A DNA stretch of 64,000 nucleotides. It comes from an uncultured Acetobacteroides sp. (GTDB lineage: Bacteria; Bacteroidota; Bacteroidia; Bacteroidales; ZOR0009). The position numbers and the translations under genes are program-made. Where the stretch lies: contig NZ_OY782755.1 in assembly GCF_963678165.1 (NCBI RefSeq), positions 806,001 to 870,000 of the forward strand. Reading direction: 5' to 3'. How positions within the stretch are numbered: the stretch's first letter is position 1; each line of letters starts with the position of its first letter. Positions 19,331 to 28,143 of this stretch are shown piece after piece. Under the pieces are notes generated by a model. It was not told where the DNA came from. It did not search any database and was given only the letters and a program-made list of their open reading frames with translations.

Positions 19331-21430
19331 ATGCGTCCTAAATTTGACGAACTTAAGATAGATAATACCTGGATGACTGCTGAGCAGATCCCGGTGAAGG
19401 AGGCATACTCTGCCGCCGACCTCGAAGGAATGGAGCACCTTAACTATGCTGCCGGTATTCCACCTTTCCTCCGCGGACCATACTCAACCATGTACGTAAA
19501 CAAGCCTTGGACTGTTCGTCAGTATGCAGGTTTCTCTACTGCTGCCGAGTCTAACGCTTTCTACCGTCGTAACCTTGCTGCTGGACAGAAGGGTCTTTCG
19601 GTAGCATTTGACCTTGCTACTCACCGCGGATACGATGCTGACCACCCACGTGTAGTTGGCGACGTAGGTAAGGCTGGTGTGTCTATCTGCTCGGTTGAGG
19701 ATATGAAGGTTCTTTTCGATGGTATCCCATTGGATCAGATGTCGGTTTCGATGACCATGAACGGTGCCGTACTTCCAGTATTGGCGTTCTACATCGTTGC
19801 TGGTATGGAGCAAGGTTGCTCGTTAGATCAGCTTGCTGGTACCATCCAGAACGACATCCTTAAGGAATTCATGGTGCGTAACACCTACATCTACCCACCA
19901 GAATTCTCGATGCAAATCATTGCTGATATCTTCGAGTACACCTCTAAGAACATGCCTAAGTTTAACTCGATCTCTATTTCGGGTTACCACATGCAGGAGG
20001 CTGGTGCTACCGCTGATATCGAGCTAGCATATACCCTTGCTGATGGTCTTGAGTACCTACGCACCGGAACTAAGGCTGGACTTTCTGTTGACAAGTTTGC
20101 TCCACGTCTTTCGTTCTTCTGGGCAATTGGTATGAACCACTTCATGGAGATTGCTAAGATGCGTGCCGGACGTTTAATCTGGGCTAAGCTGGTTAACCAG
20201 TTCGGACCTAAGAGCAACAAGTCGTTGGCATTGCGTACTCACTCGCAAACTTCAGGTTGGTCGCTTACCGAGCAAGATCCATTCAACAATGTTGGACGTA
20301 CCGCTATCGAAGCTATGGCTGCTGCACTTGGTCACACCCAATCGCTGCATACCAATGCGCTTGACGAGGCTATCGCACTTCCAACCGATTTCTCTGCTCG
20401 TATCGCACGTAATACCCAGATCTACCTACAGGAAGAAACCAACATCTGCAAGGCTGTTGACCCATGGGCTGGTTCGTACTACGTAGAAACTCTTACCCAA
20501 GAGCTGGCTCAGAAGGCTTGGAAGCTTATCGAAGAGGTTGAAGAGCTTGGCGGTATGGCTAAGGCTATCGAGACTGGTATTCCAAAGATGCGTATCGAGG
20601 AAGCTGCGGCTCGTAAGCAGGCTCGTATCGACTCGGGCAACGATGCCATCATCGGTATCAACAAGTATCGTCTAGACAAGGAAGATCCATTGGATATCCT
20701 TGACGTAGACAATACCGCTGTTCGTCTTGAGCAGATCGAGCGTCTGAATACCCTTCGCGCAAACCGCGACGAGGCTAAGGTTAAGGCTGCTCTTGCTGCC
20801 ATTACCAAGTGCGTGGAAACTAAGCAAGGTAACCTACTTGAGCTAGCCGTTGAGGCTGCTAAGCTTCGCGCTACCCTTGGCGAAATTTCTGATGCTTGCG
20901 AGGTAATCGTAGGACGTTACAAGGCTAAAATTCTTACCATCTCTGGCGTATACTCTAAGGAAGTGAAAAACGACGAAAGTTTTGCTCATGCAAAAGAGCT
21001 TTGCGAAAAGTTTGCTAAGCTCGATGGTCGTCAACCTCGTATCATGATCGCTAAGCTCGGTCAGGACGGACACGACCGCGGTGCTAAGGTTGTTGCAACC
21101 GGATATGCTGATATAGGTTTCGACGTGGATATGGGACCATTGTTCCAAACTCCAGAGGAAGCTGCTAAGCAAGCCGTAGAGAACGACGTTCACGTAGTAG
21201 GTGTTTCTTCGCTTGCTGCTGGTCACAAGACCCTCGTTCCTCAAATCGTTGCTGAGCTTAAGAAACTAGGTCGCGAAGACATTATGGTAATCGTGGGTGG
21301 TGTGATTCCTCACCAAGACTACCAGGTGCTTTACGATTCGGGTGCTTCGGCTATCTTCGGTCCTGGAACTCCAGTGTCTACCGCAGCTATCAAGATTCTT
21401 GAGCTGCTTCTTGCCGCTACTGAAGAGTAA
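19331..21430 (+). CDS. mutB: Methylmalonyl-CoA mutase large (catalytic) subunit
   Basis: A 699-aa protein, of usual length for the adenosylcobalamin-dependent alpha subunit. It starts at the ATG after an A-rich leader. The N-terminal ~540 residues form the mutase barrel, with the conserved opening [23 protein letters not shown] and the substrate-channel region [20 protein letters not shown] split over adjacent segments. The C-terminal B12-binding domain carries DGHDRG at residues 579-584, in which His581 is the expected cobalt ligand. It pairs with MutA to interconvert succinyl-CoA and methylmalonyl-CoA in the cytoplasm. The two subunit genes are 442 bases apart because of the inserted IVP-type gene; both stay in the same orientation, and the first clear terminator comes only after mutB. 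Confidence 0.97.
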   Translation: MRPKFDELKIDNTWMTAEQIPVKEAYSAADLEGMEHLNYAAGIPPFLRGPYSTMYVNKPWTVRQYAGFSTAAESNAFYRRNLAAGQKGLSVAFDLATHRGYDADHPRVVGDVGKAGVSICSVEDMKVLFDGIPLDQMSVSMTMNGAVLPVLAFYIVAGMEQGCSLDQLAGTIQNDILKEFMVRNTYIYPPEFSMQIIADIFEYTSKNMPKFNSISISGYHMQEAGATADIELAYTLADGLEYLRTGTKAGLSVDKFAPRLSFFWAIGMNHFMEIAKMRAGRLIWAKLVNQFGPKSNKSLALRTHSQTSGWSLTEQDPFNNVGRTAIEAMAAALGHTQSLHTNALDEAIALPTDFSARIARNTQIYLQEETNICKAVDPWAGSYYVETLTQELAQKAWKLIEEVEELGGMAKAIETGIPKMRIEEAAARKQARIDSGNDAIIGINKYRLDKEDPLDILDVDNTAVRLEQIERLNTLRANRDEAKVKAALAAITKCVETKQGNLLELAVEAAKLRATLGEISDACEVIVGRYKAKILTISGVYSKEVKNDESFAHAKELCEKFAKLDGRQPRIMIAKLGQDGHDRGAKVVATGYADIGFDVDMGPLFQTPEEAAKQAVENDVHVVGVSSLAAGHKTLVPQIVAELKKLGREDIMVIVGGVIPHQDYQVLYDSGASAIFGPGTPVSTAAIKILELLLAATEE

Positions 21431-21450
21431 TCCTTTACCTTCACATAAAC

Positions 21451-21484
21451 AAAAAGGTCTCCTGTTTCAGGAGACCTTTTTTTG
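21451..21484 (+). terminator. Rho-independent terminator after mutB
   Basis: A perfect 14-bp stem (21451-21464 with 21468-21481), TTT loop and terminal T run, 20 bases after the mutB stop. Confidence 0.9.
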
Positions 21485-21519
21485 TTTAGATGGTAGACCT
21501 TAGATGTTAGATTTTAGAC
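21485..21519. repeat. Half of a heptamer (TTAGA-type) element
   Basis: Five consecutive heptamers of the NNTAGAN type (21485-21519) in the same orientation as the left arm at 18898. No right arm follows; the 42-bp tandem array begins four bases later. Confidence 0.55.
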
Positions 21520-21523
21520 TTTA

Positions 21524-21775
21524 TCCGATGGAGTATTTCCCTAAGGATAAACTCTGTCCGCGCATTCCGATAGAGCTTTTACCTAAGGAGAAGCTTCGTC
21601 CGCAGGCTCCGATAGAACATTTACCTAAGGAGAAACTTCATCTGCGCATTCCGATAGAGCATTTACCTAAGGAAAAGTTCTGTCCGCAGCCTCCGATAGA
21701 GTTTTTCCTTAAGGAGAAGCTTTGTCCGCACATTCCGATAGAACTTTTATCTACGGAAATGCTTCATCTAAAAAG
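21524..21775. repeat. Minisatellite A: six copies of a 42-bp unit
   Basis: Six head-to-tail 42-base units, each opening TCCGATAGAG or a close variant with CTAAGGAGAA in the middle; the last copy is degenerate at its end. Plus-strand frame from 21504 stays open as a 14-residue repeat, but there is no start context, no signal sequence and no homologue I recognise, so coding is unlikely. It lies between the convergent ends of mutB and the DUF5686 gene. The stretch 21776-21899 holds nothing I recognise. Confidence 0.85.
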
Positions 21776-21899
21776 CTAGCGAAGCTACCCGTAAGGGATT
21801 CTGCAATAGTTACCCCATCTTGGTGCTATCCTTTGTGCCCTTTGTGGTAAATGGATCAGCGCAAATCTGCTGCATCAGTAAAAATCAGCGTTCCGAAGG

Positions 21900-24269
21900 C
21901 TAGAAATCAACATTAATGCTCGCCTTGTAGGTGATGGTCTTGTCCAGCGGCTGCTTTACCGCATCGCCGTAGGCTACGAATGCGCCGGCGCCGAATCCGA
22001 GGTACAGGAATCCGAATATCTTGTAGCGGAGGATGCTTCCGAGGATAAGTCCCGACTCGAAGTAGCCCTTGCGCATATCCCTGATGTCGAGCCCCTCGTA
22101 GCGGGCGCTGTTGGCAAGGCGCGACCATCCTGCCGCCTGGAATATCGATACGGTAGGCTTGAAGTTCTTCCGCGAGAAGAGCAGCGAGCCCAGGTCGTAG
22201 TAGGCAAACAGGCTGCCGTAGCGCGAGGAGGCGTACTCGAAGGGCTTGGCGCAGTTAAACGAGCTGTTTACCAGAAAGGGGAAGTAGCTGCTGTTGGTGC
22301 CGTTGGCGCCGTACAGGAGCGAGTAGGGGACATCGCCCTCCTGGTTGCCGGCTAGCGCCGTGATGCGCAGCACTCCCGCCTTGCGGAGGGTGAAGCGCTT
22401 GAAGATGCCCGCCTCGACGCTGGTGTAGCGGTAGTCGCCCCCAAATGCCGATAGCCCCTGACGAATGTTGAGCCCGATAACGGGGTATCCCTGCGTCTCG
22501 TAGAAGTAGGTGTTAAAGAACTTGGTCTCGCGCTCCTTGTAGCCCAGCCTTGCCGTTAGGTTTACCTCCGAGTTGTTGGTCCAAAGGCGCTGCTGCTCCA
22601 CGCCCTTGTAGCGGTAGCTGTAGGTGGGGGCTAGCTGCGCCACCTTTCCGCCAAGGGCGAGGTCGATATCCCAGATGTGGGTGCTTGCGCTGGCGGCGTA
22701 TTCGATGGTTCTATCGGCCCTGTCGAGCAGGAAGTGGTCGACGAGCGAGCTGCGCCTTTCGCCCACCAAGTAGAAGTGCGTGGCCATATCCACATCGTTG
22801 CGGTAGCTCAGCCGGATTGAGGTTTTCGGGTCGCCCTTGGGGAATAGCGTTACCGATCCGCCGTACTTCCACTGGGCATCGCGCGTTCCGTAGGCAAAGT
22901 AGCCCCCCAGCGAGGCGTACTTGGTGAGGCGGCGGTTGGTTTCGGCTGCCAGCCCAAAGCGGTTCTCCTCGTAGCGGTTGTTGCCGTACAGGGCGGTAAG
23001 CGGAAAGGAGAGCTTGCCGATGGGGATCCTCAGCTGCATAAGGTCTTCGATGAGGAACTGGAGCTTATCGAGGTCGTGCTTCTTGGTTAGCCTCTCGTAG
23101 GTCTTATAGGTGGTCGAATCTTTCCGGGTAAGGGGCGAGGGGCGGTAGCGTTCGATAGCCGCGTAGGCGCTGTTGGCGGTGTCGGCAATGGCAACCGTGC
23201 TCCGCTTTATGCTTTTAGGGGCAGCGCTGGATATGCTCACGTCGTACACCGTGCCCGTCCCCTCCATGAACGAGCAAACCCCGTAGCCGGGCGGGTAGTT
23301 GTTGAGCGTAACCTTGTGGCGGTACTGGCTGGGGAACCATTTTCCCCGCTGGAGGGTGTACTGCTGCTCTATCTTTATGTCGATGCCCGCCTTCTCGGCC
23401 CTTTCGGCCACCACATTCTGTATGGCCCACCCGTTGCTGTTGATGTGCACGAACCCCTTAAGCCCGTCGAAGTTGGTATTGCGGCGGGGGGTAAACTGTA
23501 TCACAAAGGTGGTGTCCTTCTCCACGATTAGCGTGTCCTGAATCAGGAAGAAGTAGCTCCGGGTGCTGTTGGGGCTGATGGGGTTCAGGAAGTTCTTGTC
23601 GAGCAGCGTGATGTTGGTGCTGTAGAAGTGTATGGGCTGAAATGAGGTGGTGTTGAAGCTGAACAGCGGATTCTTGAAGCCGCTCACCCTGTTGGCAATC
23701 ACCCTTTCCTCCGTAATATCCTTGTAGGCGTACACCCTGTCGGCAACCGATTCGGTAACCAGCATGTTCATCGTGTCGGAAAAGCTGCGGAACTTCGATT
23801 CGTACTTCGATTTGGGCAGCGGCTCTATCCGTAGGATGGTTTTGCTGTAGAGGCGGCAGCGGTACGACGGGTTTTCGTCGGGGTTGTTATCCCTGATGTG
23901 CGCAATGGCGTTGTTGATGATGCGGTGCGCGGGGTTCTCGGTGGGGTACACCGTTACCTCGTCGATGTTGTAGACCGATGGCGTTAGCAGCACCTCGTTT
24001 CCCGAAGGCTTCAGCGTGGATGTTGCCATCGAGCGGGGCTCGTAGCCCATGTAGCTCACAACGAGCTGCTGCTCCGTGGCGGTTGCGGCAATGGTAAACT
24101 CGCCGTGCAGGTTGGTGGTTACCCCGCGAGTCCTATTCTGAGAGGTAACAACGGTGGCAAAGGGGAGGGGCTTTAGCGTTACCGCATCGCGGACGGTGCC
24201 GCTGTACCGTTTTTGCGCGTAGCCCGCGTAGCATGCGAGCATTAGCAGAAGTAGTAGAATTCGTTTCAT
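21900..24269 (-). CDS. DUF5686 / carboxypeptidase-regulatory-like outer membrane protein
   Basis: A 789-aa protein. Residues 1-18 form a signal peptide (MKRILLLLLMLACYAGYA). Residues about 20-105 are a carboxypeptidase D regulatory-like beta-sandwich (YSGTVRDAVTLKPLPFATV, then LVVSYMGYEP), as in many Bacteroidota outer-membrane proteins. The remaining ~680 residues match the DUF5686 family, with NPAHRIINNAIAHIRDNNP and alternating amphipathic strands typical of an outer-membrane barrel ending in Phe. Function is unknown; an outer-membrane role is inferred from the architecture. It is a single gene, convergent with mutB, and its coding DNA is visibly more GC-rich than the flanking intergenic DNA, which creates long spurious open frames on the other strand. 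Confidence 0.85.
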   Translation of the reverse strand: MKRILLLLLMLACYAGYAQKRYSGTVRDAVTLKPLPFATVVTSQNRTRGVTTNLHGEFTIAATATEQQLVVSYMGYEPRSMATSTLKPSGNEVLLTPSVYNIDEVTVYPTENPAHRIINNAIAHIRDNNPDENPSYRCRLYSKTILRIEPLPKSKYESKFRSFSDTMNMLVTESVADRVYAYKDITEERVIANRVSGFKNPLFSFNTTSFQPIHFYSTNITLLDKNFLNPISPNSTRSYFFLIQDTLIVEKDTTFVIQFTPRRNTNFDGLKGFVHINSNGWAIQNVVAERAEKAGIDIKIEQQYTLQRGKWFPSQYRHKVTLNNYPPGYGVCSFMEGTGTVYDVSISSAAPKSIKRSTVAIADTANSAYAAIERYRPSPLTRKDSTTYKTYERLTKKHDLDKLQFLIEDLMQLRIPIGKLSFPLTALYGNNRYEENRFGLAAETNRRLTKYASLGGYFAYGTRDAQWKYGGSVTLFPKGDPKTSIRLSYRNDVDMATHFYLVGERRSSLVDHFLLDRADRTIEYAASASTHIWDIDLALGGKVAQLAPTYSYRYKGVEQQRLWTNNSEVNLTARLGYKERETKFFNTYFYETQGYPVIGLNIRQGLSAFGGDYRYTSVEAGIFKRFTLRKAGVLRITALAGNQEGDVPYSLLYGANGTNSSYFPFLVNSSFNCAKPFEYASSRYGSLFAYYDLGSLLFSRKNFKPTVSIFQAAGWSRLANSARYEGLDIRDMRKGYFESGLILGSILRYKIFGFLYLGFGAGAFVAYGDAVKQPLDKTITYKASINVDF

Positions 24270-24359
24270 TCCCTTTAGTAGATATATTTTGAGATATTGA
24301 TGCGCAATATAGCTTTTTTAGGATTAATACCTAGCGCAACTCGGGTGATGCCTCCTGCA

Positions 24360-24905
24360 ATGGCATTCCCCTGCTCTGTAATGGCTTTCCCCTGCTCTGT
24401 AATGGCTTCCCCCTGCTCTGCAATGGCTTCCCTCTGCTCTGCAATGGCTTTCCCTCATTCTGTAATGGGTTCCCCCTCTTCTGTAACGGCTTTCCCTCGT
24501 TCTGTAACGGCTTTCCTCTCTTCTGCAATGGGTTTCCCCTGCTCTGTAATGGGTTTCCCCCGTTCTGTAATGGCTTTCCCTCGTTCTGTAACGGCTTTCC
24601 CCCGTTCTGTAATGGGTTTCCCCTGTTCTGTAATGGCTTTCCCCTGCTCTGTAATGGCTTTCCCCCGTTCTGTAATGGGTTTCCCCTGTTCTGTAATGGC
24701 TTTCCCCCGCTCTGTAACGGCTTTCCCCTGTTCTGTAATGGCTTCCCCCAGCTCTGTAATGGCTTTCCCCCGTTCTGTAATGGCTTTCCCCTCTTCTGCA
24801 AAGGCTTTTCCCCGTTTTGCAATGGCTTTCACCCGCTCTGTAATGGCTTCCCCCCATTCTGTAATGGCTTCCCCTCGTTCTGTAATGGCTTTCCCCCATT
24901 CTGCT
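24360..24905. repeat. Minisatellite B: twenty-six copies of a 21-bp unit
   Basis: Twenty-six head-to-tail 21-base units beginning ATGGCTTTCCCC and ending TTCTGTA or CTCTGTA, with substitutions but no length change. Because 21 is a multiple of three and the unit lacks stops, several frames are open on both strands. Plus reads as AFPRSVM-like 7-mers; minus reads as GKAITER-, GKPLQNR- or ESHYRTG-like 7-mers. None has a credible start context or signal, so I do not call a gene. It lies upstream of the DUF5686 gene, in the gap before the DUF4296 lipoprotein gene. Confidence 0.9.
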
Positions 24906-25495
24906 ACGCCTGTTCCCCCAACCATCACGCCAAGGCTCTTTCCCGTAGCCCAATGCCGTCAGCTTTTGCATGGTACACCATGCGAGGCGAGGACAACAAG
25001 GAGGTTGTACATCCCCTACGGGGAACAACGCGTGAATAAGATCGGTCGTCTACAATTCTATAACCGCTATGCGGTATTTTTACCTTACGAATATTGTTCG
25101 GAGGACATTCCGATTTGTAGCACTACCGCCGATAAGCCGCCAATTTCCTCGTAGAGGATAGCCTTGCTGTTGGCTCAGGGGCGTATATTCCTCGTTCTGC
25201 AGCGCCTATTCGCCTAGCCATCACGCCAAGGTTCTTTCCCGTAGCCCAATGCAGCCAGCCTTTGCATGGTACACCATTCGAGGCGAGGACAACTCGATGG
25301 TTGTACATCCCCTACGGGGAAAAACACGGGGACAAGATTGGTAGTCTACAGTCCTATAATCACTATGCGGTATTTTTACCTTACGAATATTGTCCGTAGG
25401 ACATTACGATTTGTAGCACTACCGCCGTTAAGCCTCCAATTTCCTCGTAGAGGATAACCTCGATGTTGGCTCAAGGTCGCATTTCCCCGTTCAGC
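24903..25495. repeat. Tandem direct duplication, ~296-bp unit, two copies
   Basis: Copy 1 starts near 24903 and copy 2 near 25199 (anchors CCATCACGCCAAGG at 24922 and 25218, offset 296). Both copies carry the same order of blocks: CCCGTAGCCCAATGC, CATGGTACACCAT, CATCCCCTACGGGGAA, CTATGCGGTATTTTTACC, TTACGAATATTG, GATTTGTAGCACTACCGCC and TTTCCTCGTAGAGGAT. CCCCTACGGGG is nearly palindromic. No coding potential is evident. Confidence 0.85.
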
Positions 25496-25601
25496 TTCGC
25501 CTGTTCTTACAGACATGTCTAGTTGTATTAAAGAATTTGGAGTATAAGAGAATTCCCTCTCCCTCCTTCCGTCCTTGCTAGCTCGTCTCGAATTATTTTT
25601 C

Positions 25602-25609
25602 TATTTTTG
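25602..25609 (+). promoter_or_regulatory. Candidate -7 box for the DUF4296 gene
   Basis: TATTTTTG matches TAnnTTTG, 39 bases before the ATG. A TTG at 25575 is 24 bases upstream, slightly more than the usual 19-21. Confidence 0.45.
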
Positions 25610-25647
25610 TTCGTCATTAGCGCTACGCTAAACCAACTTGTATACCA

Positions 25648-26031
25648 ATGAAAAAGTTACTCCTCATTATAGCCGCAGCTATAGCATTTGCCTCCTGCAG
25701 CGACAACGATCAGGTTCTCTCAAAGCAGAAGATGGCTAACATCCTGCGCGATATCCACATCTCGGATGCGGTGCTCAACACCCAGCGGTATTCGCAGAAC
25801 ACCTTCGAGAACCTCGACTCGCTTTATCTCTACAAAGATGTTTTTAAGAAGAATGACGTATCGCGCGAAGAGTTTATCCATAGCCTTCAGTACTACAGCA
25901 AGTATCCCCGCAAGCTCGACGAGATCTACACCATGGTGGTAAACGAACTCTCGGCCCAGCAGACAAAGATGCGCGAGGATATGGAAAAGAAGGAAAAGGG
26001 AAAGGCGAAAACCCCGAAGCCGCTAAAGTAG
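25648..26031 (+). CDS. DUF4296 family lipoprotein
   Basis: A 127-aa protein with a lipoprotein signal (MKKLLLIIAAAIAFAS then Cys17), so it is probably lipid-anchored in the cell envelope. The mature part matches DUF4296: MANILRDIHISDAVLNTQ, then a helix ending in LDSLYLYKDVFKKNDVSREEF and YYSKYPRKLDEIYTMVVNEL. The last ~20 residues are a Lys-rich tail. Biochemical function is unknown. It stands alone, with long repeat-rich spacers on both sides. Confidence 0.85.
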   Translation: MKKLLLIIAAAIAFASCSDNDQVLSKQKMANILRDIHISDAVLNTQRYSQNTFENLDSLYLYKDVFKKNDVSREEFIHSLQYYSKYPRKLDEIYTMVVNELSAQQTKMREDMEKKEKGKAKTPKPLK

Positions 26032-26660
26032 CTGGGCGCCATTAATCGAGGCGAGCATGGATGCAGAAATTCACCGAAGTAGATGAAAGTCTGCATGCGC
26101 GCTGCACGTGGCCATCAACGAACAATTACTCTCACCTGAAATCTCCGTTCGGCAAGGCCTCCTGCCTTCGTTAAGCAAATGCTGAATTCAAAAGCTTAAT
26201 ACCTGCCACGTTATCCCCTCCGCTTAGGCGGGAGGTAGGGGTGGGGTAAATCAGCAACTCCTGCATTCTTTTCGATAGATCTGGTTACGTCGCAGCCTAC
26301 GCGCCGTATGCGGCATTTGCGCAACGCGGCCTTCTGCCATGACGCAACCAAAGCAGAACGTAAACTTGCATGACGGCACCTCCAGCCGCTCGGAATTTCT
26401 CTTTTAGGATATGCTAAGCGTTGCATTTACCCATAAATCTCTGCTCCAACAGCCGAAAATGGCGCTGAATGGTCATCGCTTATTTACACTTTCTCGTCGA
26501 GTGCTTGAAAAAAATGACGTTTTTATTTAAAAAGGAATCGTAAATCTGAGGTAATGTTGCCTTTTCTATAGCCATTTTAGGGCCTATTGACGTTTATTTT
26601 CGTGTTGTACGAGGCTGAAAATTAAAACTATATCAAAAAAATCTTATTATGGTTAATAAA
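26032..26660. other. Gene-poor spacer with a dispersed intergenic repeat
   Basis: No convincing gene. It contains one copy (about 26165-26255) of a dispersed repeat ending in GGTAGGGGTGGGG, described separately. The remaining AT-rich DNA (26430-26660) shows no recognisable feature. Confidence 0.5.
26165..26255. repeat. Dispersed intergenic repeat, copy 1
   Basis: Contains TTAAGC, TTCAAAAGCTTAATACC, TTATCCCCTCCGCTTAGGCG and GGAGGTAGGGGTGGGGTAAA. The block is shared with copies near 27095-27185 and 31508-31645. Short CCCCTCC...GGAGGGG hairpins followed by TAGGGGTGGG are a common intergenic repeat type in Bacteroidota. Confidence 0.6.
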
Positions 26661-26673
26661 TAATTAAATACGC

Positions 26674-26703
26674 TTTGGAAAGTTAACTACAATTCCTATT
26701 TTG
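26674..26703 (+). promoter_or_regulatory. Candidate promoter of a non-coding transcript
   Basis: TTTG at 26674-26677 is followed, after 19 bases, by TATTTTG at 26697-26703, close to the Bacteroidota -33/-7 arrangement (TTTG, 19-21 bases, TAnnTTTG, here one base short in the -7 box). A good terminator lies about 310 bases downstream and no convincing gene lies between. Confidence 0.4.
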
Positions 26704-26709
26704 CAGTGC

Positions 26710-27048
26710 TCGAAATCGGAGCAGTTAAGGTAGGCATAAAGTAATTGTACGGTAAATTGTGAATAGGCTATTGAATAATGATTAATGTGTATACCGCGAA
26801 TACTTGCAATTCTTTGTTGTCTTTTGCTGTTCTGCGACGTGTTTAGCCCCTTGGTCGGTGGCTTTATGTGATTTAACTATAAACGATGCATGCCTTTGGC
26901 GTGTAGGCAAATGATAAAATGCTAGCGTGATGCTCCCATAGTAATTCCCTTTGACTGTATAGTATCATTCCCTTAATCCAACCTATACAGTCTACACCTT
27001 TTTGAATCGTATTGCACCCTGTAGCTTCAGCCCTACAGGGTGTTTTTT
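26710..27048 (+). ncRNA. Candidate non-coding RNA, unassigned
   Basis: An apparent transcription unit of about 340 bases. A promoter-like sequence lies upstream, a 10-bp hairpin GACTGTATAG/CTATACAGTC (26953-26962 with 26983-26992) lies near the end, and then a terminator (27015-27048). Only very short frames exist inside, for example a 22-codon one from 26778. I see none of the signature motifs of tmRNA or RNase P RNA and cannot assign a family. The call rests only on the promoter-terminator pairing. Confidence 0.3.
27015..27048 (+). terminator. Rho-independent terminator with no upstream gene
   Basis: Perfect 10-bp stem CACCCTGTAG/CTACAGGGTG (27015-27024 with 27033-27042) followed by TTTTTTG. 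The nearest upstream plus-strand gene ends about 980 bases earlier, so it probably ends an unannotated transcript. Confidence 0.75.
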
Positions 27049-27094
27049 GTTTCTACGCTCGGTCTCGTCCATCTTTTTCGCCTTGCAGGCGCCA

Positions 27095-27185
27095 GCCCGT
27101 AGCCGTTAAGCTAAGGCTAGATTCAAAAAGATAGCAGCACGCGATTCTCCCGCTTAGGTCGAAGTAGGGGTGGCGTAAGACGTTA
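27095..27185. repeat. Dispersed intergenic repeat, copy 2
   Basis: Shares with the other copies the order AGCCCGTAGCCGTTAAG, AAAAAGATAGCAGCACGCG, CTCCCGCTTAGG and GTAGGGGTGGCGTAAGACG. Immediately 3' (about 27300-27395) is a further inverted pair, CCACCCCCTCTTTGCG with GAGAGAGGGGGCAGGGGG, of similar character. Confidence 0.55.
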
Positions 27186-28143
27186 TTACCTCTTCCCCCA
27201 ACTCTTCATCTCTTCTCATCCCTATTATTAACCTCAATACCCAGCAATAATAGATTCGATACAACCGTCGCTTACCATTCTGCAACAGCTTATATCCGTG
27301 CCACCACCCCCTCTTTGCGAAGGCAATCTCGTTCTCCCCGTGTCGGCAGTCTTTCAATGCCATTCGGAGAGAGGGGGCAGGGGGTGAGTTGATATTATAC
27401 ATGAAAAAACTCCACAACCTTCCTTAATCTTGCGGCAATCCCCAACAACCTATGAACAACCCGAGGTTCGCAAGTTCCTTGCCAAAATCCGCGTTTTCGA
27501 AGCTGGGTAATTGTACCTACCACTCTTAAGTGACAATGCCCAGCTGCTCGCGTAACGAGCAAAATCGCAGCGTTTTAAGCGTTGTGTGCATAACAGCTAA
27601 TGGTAAAGCCGATAGATGTACGTTTCCCGACCATGTGCAGCCATCTTTATGGGACATAAATCTTGCCAATTATACCCCTAAATCCGCAATTCAGGCATTG
27701 TAGTTGGTTTCTGCTACTTTAGCACCGTGTTTTTTATCTACATGCACGCCGAAATTATGATAATTGCGATTACCTGTAGTTAACTCGAAATAATATCAGA
27801 CATGTTGCGTAAGCAGCAGATAAACAGTGCTAATATTGATTCAATGCACGTTAAAGTATATATTTAACGAAACATACCCTAAAAATGTGGTTTGGCATAC
27901 GCTAAAAGTGTAAAATAATATGTTAATTTGCGGGTGACAATATGGGGAATAGTGTAGAAATGGGAATGAGCTGTGGAATTTGGGCACCAGTACCCGGTAC
28001 TAAGGGATGCCTATCTCTATTTTTCCCACCCCTACGTTCGCTGTTTTTTGATGAATGCCCCGCTGCGCTTGCGCCGAGGAGCCTTACAGCATTGTATGAT
28101 TTATAAACAACAATAGTAACAACGTTTTTAACACGCTTTTGGT
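27186..28143. other. Long spacer before the surface-protein operon
   Basis: About 950 bases without a supportable gene. A short minus-strand frame at 27154-27417 runs over dispersed-repeat DNA and has no recognisable protein features. AT-rich DNA at about 27915-27960 (ATGTTAAT...ATGGGGAAT) resembles the leader upstream of the giant gene at 6249. No other structure is evident. Confidence 0.4.

Noticed and set aside
21504-21779. 91-codon frame over minisatellite A
   Set aside because: Consists almost wholly of the 42-base repeat, with no start support or family match. Similar frames in arrays D and E are rejected for the same reason.
24324-25154. Several long open frames on both strands across minisatellite B (up to 285 codons)
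   Set aside because: They follow automatically from a stop-free 21-base unit; starts lack context and flanks show no protein-like sequence.
27154-27417. 87-codon minus-strand gene
   Set aside because: Runs across dispersed intergenic repeat DNA; no signal or domain features.
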